A DNA stretch of 64,000 bases from Stentor coeruleus. Lineage: Eukaryota > Ciliophora > Heterotrichea > Heterotrichida > Stentoridae. Positions 29,106 to 39,241 of this stretch are shown piece by piece. Position 1 is the stretch's first letter; each line of letters begins with the position of its first letter. The DNA lies in assembly GCA_001970955.1 (NCBI GenBank), contig MPUH01000161.1, forward strand, positions 1 to 64,000, in the 5' to 3' direction. Both the position numbers and the translations under genes were made by a program. Below the pieces are notes generated by a model, which was given only the letters and a program-made list of their open reading frames with translations, was not told the DNA's origin and ran no database searches.

Positions 29106-30010
29106 AATTTAATAGCTCCATATAAAATTTTATAAAATATAGATTCTTTTCATCTAAAGGTTTATTTTAAATTTCGATTTAGCGTTATGATATTTTATGT
29201 ATGATGAGGTTTTGATTCAATTTTTATAGAAAAAAACGATATAGATTTGGAGTTTTGTATATGTATGGCGATAATTTGAATTTAATTTTTTTTTTTGATA
29301 AGATTAAAATTTAGATGATTGGATTGGAAGGATTGGATGATTAAAGGAGATATGAAGGTTTTGATAAGGGAATGAGGTAGATTATTAGGTAAGAAGTTTT
29401 GGTGAAGATTTTAGTGAGGGTAAGTTAGGGTTTTGTTAAGGTTTTGCGATGGCTTTTTATTAGTTTATGAGTTGTTTTGATGATTTTTGACAAGATGGGA
29501 CTTTTGTATGGATTTTTAGGTGGTTAGATTGAGGATAGAGGCTGGTTTTTTTGTCGTTATTGCTGTATGATGATTTTTTTGAACTGAAAATAGAAAGGAT
29601 TTTATGATGGAAATGATTGTCTGGTACTAGAGATGTGGGGTTTATAAGGTGAAATGTACTTTTTGTATTGTGGAAAAATTATTTTTAAGATGAATTAGTA
29701 TATATTTTGTATATTCCATATTTATGAGTCTATCTTAAAAATATATTTTAGAATTCTATAAAATCAATACCTAGATTTGTACAGTGATTTACTAGATTAG
29801 TTTTAGAAGGCAGCATATTTTACCCAAAATCTTAAAAACTTCAAATTTCTGCCTTTTAACCAAAATTAAAAATAAATCTTCTAAAAAAAACTACCTAATT
29901 TCTAATCATACTTCAACACAAAATAATATTCATATAAACTTTAATCTTCGAAACTCAAAAACCAATAAAATCACATAAAAAAAATCTAATAGTAAGTAAT
30001 TTAATATTAA
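29106..30010. other. divergent spacer with extreme strand asymmetry
   Basis: No gene seen. 29341-29400 has 18 G and no C; 29881-29940 has 12 C and no G. The switch lies near 29750. Best single example of the compositional flip in this window. Confidence 0.65.
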
Positions 30011-30940
30011 ATGACTGAAGAAGAGAGAAGACTAGCCAAACTCTCTAAGACCATAAACAACCAAACTATATTTTCCAACAGTCTAGGGACAATTAATGAA
30101 TATCATTACAGAAGTGCTGTTGACAATCTTCAAACAGCTCTAAAAAAAGAAAAATCAGCTAACCTAGAAGAAAAAGCTAAATACAACATAAGTGTTCAGG
30201 CTAAACAAAGTGAAGACACAATAAAACAACTCATGTACCAACATCACTCAAAAGTTCTCGAAGCGCAAATCCGAGAAAAAGAGCTCAAAAAACTCATGGC
30301 CAAAGAATTCCTGCACAAAAAATTCGAACCAGTCCTTCCCGACCCCTCCAGTCCAAAAAACTTCAAACTAAAAGATGATATTCTCAATCAAATCAAAGAA
30401 AACTCCGAACGTAAACAAAAACTCAAACAAGACGAACTGAAATTTGGCCAAGAATTGATTGAAAACTCAAAAAAGGATCTTGACGATGAATATATTGAAA
30501 AAACTCAAACCCATCAAGCTATATACAAAAATCTTAAAGAAAGCTGGGAACAGACAATCAAAGTTAAGAATATGAAAAAAGAACTTGAAAAAATACGTAT
30601 TTATGGTCCTAAAGTTGAACCTTCTATAATAAAATCACCAATAGAAGAAGTATATGAAGAACAAACTCCTATTAAATTACAGCCAAGAATTGTATCACAA
30701 GATAAGTATAAAAAGCTTGATAAAACTTATAATTGGAAAACTGCCTTGAGAAGTTCCAGTGTAAAAACATCACAAAGCCCTATATCGAATAAGAGTTTTA
30801 ATGGGGTTATTGAAAGATTTAGTTCATTACATACAAGGGAAAAACAGATTAAAAAAGATAAGGATAAACTCTTGGATTACTTTAGAAGTAAAGAACAGTC
30901 CCGGGCGTCGAGTAATATTCCAAAACTCCCAAGGCTATAA
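30011..30940 (+). CDS. coiled-coil protein, unknown
   Basis: 309 residues. Largely charged helix (KKEKSANLEEKAKYNISVQ, KVLEAQIREKELKKLMAKEF, NSERKQKLKQDELKFGQELI) with a Ser/Pro-rich tail. No domain, signal peptide or membrane segment. This composition is typical of ciliate basal-body or axonemal proteins, but no specific family is recognised. The eL32 gene follows on the same strand after about 125 bases. Ends in TAA. Confidence 0.75.
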   Translation: MTEEERRLAKLSKTINNQTIFSNSLGTINEYHYRSAVDNLQTALKKEKSANLEEKAKYNISVQAKQSEDTIKQLMYQHHSKVLEAQIREKELKKLMAKEFLHKKFEPVLPDPSSPKNFKLKDDILNQIKENSERKQKLKQDELKFGQELIENSKKDLDDEYIEKTQTHQAIYKNLKESWEQTIKVKNMKKELEKIRIYGPKVEPSIIKSPIEEVYEEQTPIKLQPRIVSQDKYKKLDKTYNWKTALRSSSVKTSQSPISNKSFNGVIERFSSLHTREKQIKKDKDKLLDYFRSKEQSRASSNIPKLPRL

Positions 30941-31066
30941 TAAAAGAAATATTAGTATTATAAAACCTATGATAAATTCCTCAATCAACTCCCATATCCC
31001 AAAAATATATTTAACTACTTCTACCATCTCTGTCAAATTTCCATTTTTCTTATAGGCAAATAATTA

Positions 31067-31468
31067 ATGGTAGCCCCTATCCACATGCTTAAGAAGATCA
31101 AAAAGCATAAGAAAACTTTCACCAGATTCCAAAGCGACCAGTTCAAGAGAGTTGGACCAAGTTGGAGACAGCCTCATGGTATTGACAGCAGAATCCGAAG
31201 AAAGTTTAGAGGGAATAAACCTTTACCTGGTATTGGATATGGTACTGATAAGAAAACTAGATTTTTACTGCCAAATGGTTTTAGGAAATTCTTAGTCACT
31301 AACGATAAGGATTTAGAAGTGCTTCTTATGCATAATAGAGTTTATTGTGCTGAACTTGCACATAATCTTAGTGCCAGGAGCAGGAAAAGATTAGTTGAAA
31401 GAGCTGCACAGCTTGGAGTCAGAGTCACGAATGCCAATGCTAGAGTTCGCACTGAGGAAAAAAAATAA
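31067..31468 (+). CDS. RPL32: 60S ribosomal protein eL32 (copy 1)
   Basis: 133 residues matching eL32 end to end: [80 protein letters not shown] and [16 protein letters not shown]. It is a structural protein of the large cytosolic subunit. The second copy at 45759-46160 (-) encodes the same protein with one change seen (ERAAQ to ERATQ) and differs at few synonymous sites. Downstream lies a convergent SCP-type phosphatase, as at the other copy. No intron. Confidence 0.97.
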   Translation: MVAPIHMLKKIKKHKKTFTRFQSDQFKRVGPSWRQPHGIDSRIRRKFRGNKPLPGIGYGTDKKTRFLLPNGFRKFLVTNDKDLEVLLMHNRVYCAELAHNLSARSRKRLVERAAQLGVRVTNANARVRTEEKK

Positions 31469-31889
31469 TAGATAAGTTATAGATGATTTGGAGAAGATGA
31501 AGAGTTTTTTTTATGTGTGAGGAGGATTTTTGGTTTGGAATTTATATCGAATTAGTAGGATATCAATTTTATTTAGTGATTGAGATAATTAAAAATAGAG
31601 TGATTGGATTTTATATGATGATTTTTTATGTTTTGTTGATATTGATGTTTATTAACTTTTTGTACAAAAAATAATAATTTCTGGTGTGAGATGATTTAAA
31701 TATTGTAAAATTATTGGGTTTAGTTTGGATCTGAAGAATTTTAGGAATAAAGATATTGATTGCAGAAAAAGTGATAGTATTAGAAAGGAATTATGGTATA
31801 AAATCATATGGAAACTTAAATAATAATTCATATTTTAGTACAAATACAATCATTGATTATCTTTAAATTTAGCGCAACGTACTAAATGT
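31469..31889. other. convergent spacer between eL32 and SCP phosphatase (block 1)
   Basis: No gene seen. G-rich on the left, A/T with more C at the far right. Twice as long as the matching spacer of block 2 and not visibly similar to it. Confidence 0.55.
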
Positions 31890-33203
31890 TTAAAACTTCT
31901 TCCCTAGCTTTGGCGATGAAACAGTATCCGCAGCCAAAAACTCATTAATATAATCCTCATAAAAAGTCCTCAAGTGAAAAGTTTGCTCATTAACATCCCT
32001 AACATCCTCAACAGCAGCAAGAGCTTTGACATAATCCATCAAATTATACAGTTCTTTATCATATTGATCATCATGCCAAGATACAATCGGAATGCCATTA
32101 TCCAACTGATACGCAAATGAATAAGCGGCATTATCAACAATAATCAAATCCTTAAGATTACGATTAGCAAAAATCCTAAGATCCTTAATAAACACCCCAC
32201 CCATATTAACACAAGAGTCTCTAAAAAATCTTTGATGAATGAGTTCTTTATTAGGATCAATATAATCTAATACAACATTAGCATAACAAGGATGTGATGC
32301 AGTAAAAACAAAAATTTCAAATTCTTTATTAACTTCTCTTAAACATTCTAAAGCATATGGTCTTATATTTATCCCAGCTTGTACTGTTTCTCCTGTTGGA
32401 AATATAACAGGTAATATGACCATTGGGTTACATGTAGTTATATCCTCACAACAATGAACTAAAGTTTCATCTAAATCAAAAATAATAGTTTTTTTGTTTT
32501 CAAAACCTTTACGTCTTGGAACATTTAAACGTTTTTCTTTTAGTTGTTCAAGGTTTACTGGTTGTAAAGTTCTGATAAATTTCATAGCTTGGAAGGTTTG
32601 AAAAAGATGTTCTTTATATAGCATATCACTTTTAACTTGAATTTCTTCTTCACTTAATACATCATCTGTTCGGGGAGTATTAAGTTTAACTTGGGTTACA
32701 AGAATATTTAAGTTAGGACATGATCCAGTTTCTGCTTTTAAAGACTTATCTGAGTTAGTTGTTGTTTTTGGACGTTTTTTATTAACTTCAATAAGAGCTC
32801 TATAAGTTGGTGTTGTTGAGAACTTTGTTGTTGGAGTATGAACTTTACTTTTAGCCCTTGATGTTTTTATATGGGGTGATTTAGAAGGTGTCATTTTTTT
32901 ATTGGTTTTAGGTGTTGATGGGAATTTAAATTTTTTTTGAGATAATTTTGGAACTACAGACATTCCATATAACTTTTTAGCTTTGTTTGTTGAAGTTGAA
33001 GTTCTATGCTTAGGGGCGAAAATTGACCCTGAAGCTTTTTGGTAATCTAATGACATTTTGTGAGAAGTTGGAGAGTTTTTGTTGAATTTACTTAAGATAA
33101 TCTCATCATCTTCATCTGGGACTTCAATTGTTAATTTGCTTGATTTAGATAAAATTTTACTTTGGAGTGCTAGTTGAGACTTTTGACTTCTTGTTTTTTT
33201 CAT
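31890..33203 (-). CDS. SCP/FCP1-type (NIF) protein phosphatase (copy 1)
   Basis: I start at 33203 (MKKTRSQKSQ), where similarity to copy 2 begins; 11 upstream residues in the same frame are probably leader. About 437 residues. A basic, Ser/Thr/Pro-rich N-terminal half with the conserved LTIEVPDEDDE is probably disordered. The C-terminal half is the HAD-type phosphatase domain: FDLDETLVH carries the DxDxT nucleophile and acid/base, then INIRPYALECLREV, FTASHPCYANVVLDYID and LIIVDNAAYSFAYQ. This matches CTDSP/CTDSPL2 enzymes, which dephosphorylate the RNA polymerase II tail or other Ser/Thr sites. Ends in TAA. Confidence 0.92.
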   Translation of the reverse strand: MKKTRSQKSQLALQSKILSKSSKLTIEVPDEDDEIILSKFNKNSPTSHKMSLDYQKASGSIFAPKHRTSTSTNKAKKLYGMSVVPKLSQKKFKFPSTPKTNKKMTPSKSPHIKTSRAKSKVHTPTTKFSTTPTYRALIEVNKKRPKTTTNSDKSLKAETGSCPNLNILVTQVKLNTPRTDDVLSEEEIQVKSDMLYKEHLFQTFQAMKFIRTLQPVNLEQLKEKRLNVPRRKGFENKKTIIFDLDETLVHCCEDITTCNPMVILPVIFPTGETVQAGINIRPYALECLREVNKEFEIFVFTASHPCYANVVLDYIDPNKELIHQRFFRDSCVNMGGVFIKDLRIFANRNLKDLIIVDNAAYSFAYQLDNGIPIVSWHDDQYDKELYNLMDYVKALAAVEDVRDVNEQTFHLRTFYEDYINEFLAADTVSSPKLGKKF

Positions 33204-34151
33204 ATTTATGGTTGTAAGACTTATAATATTAGGCACTTTGGATAAAGTATGGAAGTAAAGTTTTTTATTAGGATTTGCTTTATGATTAAGATTTTATGCT
33301 GTGGATTAGATTAGGTTGGGGTAACTTTTAAGATTAGTTTGGAAGGATTTTGATGGAAAGGATAAATACAATTTTTATCAATGACATTTTACAGAAGATG
33401 CTTTGTTTTTAGATTTTGATGATAAGCTTTTAATTGTTGAAATGTTGTGTAAATAGGATTTTTATTGAATGATGTGCTAATATGGGATTATTTAATGTTT
33501 AGATATTGAGGATAAGATTACAATTATCGAAATATTGGAGTAATAATGTTACAGAATAATAAGTTTAATAAATTATTATATGCTGTTATTATAAGAATAT
33601 AGATAATCTATAGTGAATTTAACATAGTTCTAAGAGATTTTTTTAAAACTTCCTGTTCAAAAGTTTTGGCCTAACTTTTGTCTAAGAAAAAAGCTTAACA
33701 TGCAACTAATAAATTTCAAAAACTGGAAACCAAAGGTCTGAAAAAACTCTAGTCTTTTTTATCACAATATAATAAAGCAAATAAACTGATTTTTTCCCAT
33801 GATTTTTATAATTTCCTATACTAACATAATCAAAAAAAAAAAATTTTCCTTCAATTATTTCAACTAACTGAGAAAAAATATTGCTTATTTAATAGAGCTA
33901 ATAAATGTGTAAAATACAATTTCAATGATTTATTTATACATTTGCAATCATTACAGATTATAATAAATATCAATTGTATAAAGTATTTAATTACTATTTA
34001 TACCTATAAATCATGAAAAAGTCTTATATAAACATCATATTTATCCTGAATATCTTCTCTCATAGCCATTTTCTATTATGGTTTCATATTATTATATTTT
34101 TGCTTAATAGATATTATACTAATTCACAATGTTTTTTGGCTATAATTTAAT
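33204..34151. other. divergent spacer
   Basis: No gene seen. G-rich from 33240 to about 33640, then A-rich and G-poor. Probable promoters of the phosphatase and the PKG-like gene. Confidence 0.55.
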
Positions 34152-36776
34152 ATGGGCAATTGCTCTAATGTTCCTAAACCTAAAAAAACTCATAGAAAAC
34201 TCCCTTCTTCAAACATAACATGCGATTTTTTCCATGAAATGCGAGCTGGTTCAGTAAAAGAAAAAGCTCCAAAGAAAGCTTCAAGGGCTCTTATTGAAAG
34301 TGCTTTGAAAAAACATTATCTATTTTCTGATGTCCTAGCTGAAGATCTAACATTTATCATAGATAGTCTTATGTACTACAGTATCCCAGCCAATGAATGT
34401 GTATTCCAACAAGGGGAAATGGGATCAACTTTCTTCATTATAGAAAGCGGCAAACTCGAAGTTATTCGAAATGGAGTCAAAAAAACTATCCTTCAATCAG
34501 GGGACTACTTTGGGGATATGTCTTTATTAACCGATTTCCCACGTCGGGCAACTATAAAAACTATTGAAGAATCAACTCTCTGGGGTATAGGCCGTGAACC
34601 ATTTCGAACCTTAGTCCATCGTATAAATAAAAGATCCTTAGATATCATCAAAGCTTTTATATCCCAATTAAAAATCTTTTCAAGTCTTCCAGAATTCCAA
34701 ATAAAACAATTAGCTGAAGTCGCTGTTCAACATCGTTTTAAAGATAATGTTAGGATAATCTGTGAAGGTGATGAAGGGGTACTTTTATATCTGATTAAAG
34801 AAGGTGAAGCAGTGGCTAAATTCCAAGGTGCTGAAAAATTCAGGCTTATTTCTGGGGAAATGTTTGGTGAAGCTGAGGTTTTTGGTGATGAGAATATAAG
34901 AAAATTTTCAGTATATTCAGTTGGTGATACAAGGTTATTATCATTAAGTACACAGAATATTCATGAGATATTAGGAGAGAATTTTAGAGAGATTATATAT
35001 AAGAACCAAGCAAGAAATTCTTTATTGTCATCTAAGTATACGAAGCATTTGCCTAGGAATGCTTTGACTCAGATAATTGAAGCTTTTGAGTGGAAGAAAA
35101 TTAGACCAGGAGATAACCCTTTNTTGCCTAGGAATGCTTTGACTCAGATAATTGAAGCTTTTGAGTGGAAGAAAATTAGACCAGGAGATAACCCTTTACC
35201 TAGTCCGATTAGCATAAAATCAGTTTATGTTGTGTGTTTAGGGGTATTGATATCAGAAAAAGCTGTATATGAGAACAACAGTGTGATTGGGTTTGTTGAG
35301 AAAAAAAAAGACACAAGTTTAGAAGGAGTTACGTTAAAATCTACAACCGAAGTTGTTCTTGGGATAATAACTCTCAGTCAGATTGAAATGATAACTAAAA
35401 TGCACTGGGCTGACCTCCGCCAGCAGCTTAAAAACATGCAAATCCTGAAAAAAATCGACTTTTTCTCTGTGCTTTCTCACTCCAAACTTAGATACATTGC
35501 CTCTCTCGCTAAACACCAAAGCTTCGAAAAAAACGAAGTAATTTTCAGATACGCCGAAGAAGCAAAAACCATTTACGTTCTCAAAATTGGTAAAGTAAAA
35601 ATCTACTATCATGGCAAAAAACTTCGTATTCTAGGAAAATACGAGATTTTTGGAGACAATTGTTTACAAGAACAAACACGATCAACAAATGCTAAAGCTT
35701 TAAAAGCATCAAAATGCCTAGTAATAAACGGAGAAGATCTTTTAGATATAATGGACTATGAAACAGGTTATAAAATGCAAAAAACCAAAAGTTATTTATC
35801 ATATTTTCATTTATACGAACTCCTTCTTGTAAAACAAATCGGCAGGACTGAAGAGAAAATCTGTTTCATATCTTTTGTCAATGAAAACCAAACTTTTTAC
35901 TATGTAGAAACAATTGATAAAAGTTGTGTTGCGACAAAAGAAACTTTTAAACAGTTGCTTCATGAAAAAAATATTGCGATTTCTATAGAACATCCTTTAA
36001 TATTGAGACTTGTAAAAACTTTTTCAGATACAGAATTTGTATATGTTGTATATGAAAATTTTATGGTAAATGATTTTTCTGTGATTTTAAATAAACCACT
36101 TACTGAAGATCATGCAAAGTTCATGACAGCATCTTTACTTTCGATACTTGAGTATTTACATGAAAGGAATATTATATATCGGGAATTTAATCCTATTACA
36201 TTAAAACTGACTAATTATGGATATCCTTTTATATCAAATTTCAGGTCAGCTAAAATTGTTAAGGATAGGACTAATACACGTTTAGATGTAAATCCTTATA
36301 CTGCACCTGAAATGATTATTGCTGAAGGGTATAATAAAGCAGTAAATTATTGGAATTTAGGGATTATGATGTATCAGTTTTTATATAATAATTTACCTTT
36401 TGATGTAAATAAAAATGATATTCCTTTTGAAATGTATGGAAAGATACTTAAAGGTGAGTTAGTTTTTCCTTTAGAAAGCAAATATATAAGAGCTAATGAA
36501 CTTATTAGGCATCTTTTACAAAAAGATTATAAAAGTAGAGCTGGTTTGGATGATGTGAAATATTCAAGGTGGCTTGATGCTATTGATTGGCAGAGAATAA
36601 AAAGTTTAGAATATGAAGCTCCGATTAAACCACAGATTATGTTTCATAGACAGGTTAATTTATCTAAATGTGTATCGTTGACGAGGCATGTACATGAGAT
36701 GTTGAAGCAGGAAGCTGAACAGGGACAAGGGCCTAAGAAAATCAATAAGAATATTAACTGGGACAATTTTTTTTAA
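34152..36776 (+). CDS. PKG-like protein: cyclic-nucleotide-binding domains plus dead kinase domain
   Basis: 874 codons as assembled, but 25 are an artefact: the DNA at 35049-35122 is repeated after the N at 35123, so the true length is about 849. MGNCSN suggests myristoylation and palmitoylation. Four cyclic-nucleotide-binding folds follow, as in alveolate PKG. The first has a nearly intact phosphate-binding cassette (FGDMSLLTDFPRRATI); the second (FGEAEVFGDENIRKFS) and the others are degenerate. The kinase domain keeps overall shape and APEMI but lacks the glycine loop, has Glu where the ATP-binding Lys should be (YYVETIDK), YREFNPIT for the HRDxKPEN loop and SNF for DFG. I infer a cGMP-binding pseudokinase at the membrane. 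Ends in TAA. Confidence 0.88.
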   Translation: MGNCSNVPKPKKTHRKLPSSNITCDFFHEMRAGSVKEKAPKKASRALIESALKKHYLFSDVLAEDLTFIIDSLMYYSIPANECVFQQGEMGSTFFIIESGKLEVIRNGVKKTILQSGDYFGDMSLLTDFPRRATIKTIEESTLWGIGREPFRTLVHRINKRSLDIIKAFISQLKIFSSLPEFQIKQLAEVAVQHRFKDNVRIICEGDEGVLLYLIKEGEAVAKFQGAEKFRLISGEMFGEAEVFGDENIRKFSVYSVGDTRLLSLSTQNIHEILGENFREIIYKNQARNSLLSSKYTKHLPRNALTQIIEAFEWKKIRPGDNPXLPRNALTQIIEAFEWKKIRPGDNPLPSPISIKSVYVVCLGVLISEKAVYENNSVIGFVEKKKDTSLEGVTLKSTTEVVLGIITLSQIEMITKMHWADLRQQLKNMQILKKIDFFSVLSHSKLRYIASLAKHQSFEKNEVIFRYAEEAKTIYVLKIGKVKIYYHGKKLRILGKYEIFGDNCLQEQTRSTNAKALKASKCLVINGEDLLDIMDYETGYKMQKTKSYLSYFHLYELLLVKQIGRTEEKICFISFVNENQTFYYVETIDKSCVATKETFKQLLHEKNIAISIEHPLILRLVKTFSDTEFVYVVYENFMVNDFSVILNKPLTEDHAKFMTASLLSILEYLHERNIIYREFNPITLKLTNYGYPFISNFRSAKIVKDRTNTRLDVNPYTAPEMIIAEGYNKAVNYWNLGIMMYQFLYNNLPFDVNKNDIPFEMYGKILKGELVFPLESKYIRANELIRHLLQKDYKSRAGLDDVKYSRWLDAIDWQRIKSLEYEAPIKPQIMFHRQVNLSKCVSLTRHVHEMLKQEAEQGQGPKKINKNINWDNFF
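35049..35197. repeat. duplicated contig end around N 35123 (artefact inside a gene)
   Basis: 74 bases (35049-35122) recur exactly at 35124-35197. The offset of 75 keeps the reading frame, so translation shows a false tandem duplication. Confidence 0.9.
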
Positions 36777-37028
36777 TAAAATATTGTGAGTATAAGATAT
36801 AAAATATATGAGGAAATATTATTGGATTTGGAGTTTTTTTAAAGATTTATTATGGAATATGAGTAAGAAAATATTAGGTGATGATGATTATATACAATAT
36901 AAGTTTTTATATGGAAATAGGTTTGGATGGAATTTCTTTATAAGCTATTTTATTAATAGTGATATTTCTCCAAATATGCAGCATATCTTTAAAATGCTAA
37001 CTTAAATGCAAATTAATAAAATAATTTC

Positions 37029-38081
37029 CTATAAACTCTTCTGTGTATCATCACAAGGAGTAGTTTCCTCTGTCTTCTCATGTTTCTTAATAAGTATCTG
37101 ATTTTCAAAGTCCACATCATCACTATACTTTTTACAAAATCTTTCTTTCAAACCTTTATTCGAAATCTTAGGCCCAATTGTTGGGTGTTCAAACATTGCC
37201 ATGATAAAAAACCCAAAAACAATAAAAATCGCTCCAAATATATACACAACTGAATAACTCATATCATCAATAATCGCATCAACAACCATAGAAAGAGGTA
37301 TAGTAAGAGTAATCCCCAAAGTACTCAAAGCTGGGTTTAAAAACTTTACACTAAATGCCCATAAAACATCTGAAAGTACAGTACCGAAAAGTCCATTTAA
37401 AAACAAAAATCCAAGCACTTCTCCATCAGGGAACTTAAAAGTTTCAACACCTGTGTAATTTAATACAGCAAAAAGTGGCATCAAACACACAAAATTTATA
37501 GCACCAACAAAGGCGAATAAATGCGGCAAATAAACAGACTCGCCCACTTTTGATATAAAAATACAATACAAAGCATAAACAACTGCTCCACTTAAAGCTA
37601 AAATATCCCCTAAAGCTGTCTCAGACTGAGTATTCCAATCAGACATTGCTATACAAACAGTACCTCCAAAAGATACTAACACAGCTAGGAACTTAAAAAC
37701 ATCAGGACTAGCTTTTATTAAGAATATTGATAAGAGTAACGTAAAAATTCCTGATGTTGAGCTAAGAATTGTTGATGAGGCTATTGATGTTAAAGTTAAA
37801 GATAAGTTGTATAAATAATTAGCACCAAACCATAAAGGACAAAACTGAGCTGCTTTGATTGCTGTGAAACGTAAACCTGGTAGAACTTCATTTCTAATAT
37901 CTTGTCTTCTACGGAATATATCGATGAAGTATAAAGAGAATAATGATGTTGAGAAGTAAGTAAGAAAAAAAGGTTTATTGAAATTAGTATCTTCAAGTAT
38001 TGTTTGAATAAGAGTTGAACTACCTACCCAGAGAATCACTACTAGACCTAGTAGGATAAACCCTTTAACTGTTTGCATCAT
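37029..38081 (-). CDS. SLC35F5-like transporter (EamA/DMT superfamily)
   Basis: 350 residues with ten hydrophobic helices. Signatures match SLC35F5: SSTILSSTSGIFTLLLSIF, KFLAVLVSFGGTVCIAMSDW, GDILALSGAVVYALYCIFIS, NGLFGTVLSDVLWAFSVKFL and LGITLTIPLSMVVDAI. The family belongs to the drug/metabolite transporter superfamily; SLC35F members have been linked to thiamine and nucleotide-like substrates, but the substrate here cannot be told. The C-terminus is cytosolic and charged. Ends in TAG. Lies tail to tail with the PKG-like gene, about 250 bases apart. Confidence 0.88.
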   Translation of the reverse strand: MMQTVKGFILLGLVVILWVGSSTLIQTILEDTNFNKPFFLTYFSTSLFSLYFIDIFRRRQDIRNEVLPGLRFTAIKAAQFCPLWFGANYLYNLSLTLTSIASSTILSSTSGIFTLLLSIFLIKASPDVFKFLAVLVSFGGTVCIAMSDWNTQSETALGDILALSGAVVYALYCIFISKVGESVYLPHLFAFVGAINFVCLMPLFAVLNYTGVETFKFPDGEVLGFLFLNGLFGTVLSDVLWAFSVKFLNPALSTLGITLTIPLSMVVDAIIDDMSYSVVYIFGAIFIVFGFFIMAMFEHPTIGPKISNKGLKERFCKKYSDDVDFENQILIKKHEKTEETTPCDDTQKSL

Positions 38082-38845
38082 TTTATATTTTCTCCTTATT
38101 GTATGGTATAATAAAAGAATTTTTTTTTTTGAGATTCATGGTATGAGATTTAGTTGATGAAGAGGATGATTATGATGTGAGATAAGATTTGGTAAGGCTT
38201 AGATGAAGATATTATTGGTAGATTGGTTTGATGGAAAATTTAGGGAATTTTTGATGATTTTTATCAGATGATTTTGTGGGTGTTAGGGTGTGGAATGGGT
38301 TGCGTTAGGATGTTGTGGATTAGATTGGTGAGGAATATTAGGATTTTTTTTTTAGTTATAAAGTAAGAATGGAAAAAGGACAATCTGTCACAGATTATTC
38401 AATATTTAATTAAAGTAAACAAAAGTGTCTTTTTTGATAAAAGAAGCAGAATTTTATTTCTATTTAGACTTAATAAATTGTAAAAATTATTCTTCAGATA
38501 ATATTTGATCCTGTATGCTTTCATATGCTGTAGTTTTAAATTTATATATAATTTTTAATTGAAGTTAGTTTAAAGATCATATGGCTTTAATTTTTATTTT
38601 AGACTCGATTTATAATTACAGAGTCTTTTAGAAACAAATTATTGAATGATTGACTATTTTAACTATCCAGTTTCACAGACATAATATCTTTCTTAAACAA
38701 ATAATTCTCACTATTGAACTACATATCCCAATATTTCTTTATCAAAAAAAAAAGTATCTTAAAAGCTTTAAAATACAAAAAAGCAAATTTAAACCTAAGC
38801 TTTATTACCAGAAATACTAAATTATGCTTAAGTAATTCTATTATC
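38082..38845. other. spacer between two minus-strand genes
   Basis: No gene seen. G-rich to about 38370, then AT-rich and C-leaning. Confidence 0.55.
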
Positions 38846-39241
38846 TTATCCTAAGACAGCCATAACAAGTTTTTTGAACAAAATAATATCGACACTGTCA
38901 GGAATGTCGACCCTTTCAACTTTATCATGCTGATACACAGAGTTAGCAATAGTTTTTAAAGCTTCTTTACATTGTTCTCTGTTTAAACTTTTTTCTTGTT
39001 TAAGATCAAACATCATATAAATATTCTTGATTTCTGAGTCAGTGAATACTGTGTGACCAGCTGGTCCTTGATTTTTCCTATCTTTCAAAGCTTGGATCAA
39101 ATAAGATTTAACATCAGGCGGCCTTTCGTAGATTAACTGCGTGCAAAGGTCTTCAAAGAGCTCAAGGATTTGATGTCTGTATAAGTACTGGTATCCATCT
39201 TCTATCATTGAGTTGTCTACTTGCTGCCGGGATGAGGCCAT
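38846..39241 (-). CDS. EFCAB10: EFCAB10-like protein
   Basis: 131 residues. The N-terminus (EDGYQYLYRHQILELFEDLC) is an RIIa/DPY30-like docking helix followed by YERPPDVKSYLIQAL, as in EFCAB10. A degenerate EF-hand pair follows (IYMMFDLKQEKSLNREQCKE) that lacks several calcium ligands. The order and size fit EFCAB10 (about 130 residues), which is linked to cilia and sperm flagella in animals. I infer an axonemal docking protein, probably not binding calcium. Ends in TAA. Confidence 0.72.
   Translation of the reverse strand: MASSRQQVDNSMIEDGYQYLYRHQILELFEDLCTQLIYERPPDVKSYLIQALKDRKNQGPAGHTVFTDSEIKNIYMMFDLKQEKSLNREQCKEALKTIANSVYQHDKVERVDIPDSVDIILFKKLVMAVLG

Noticed and set aside
36808-37005. 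65-codon open frame just after the PKG-like gene
   Set aside because: Composition is AT-driven (Phe, Tyr, Ile, Lys, Asn), there is no homology and it lies in the 3' flank; such frames are expected by chance.
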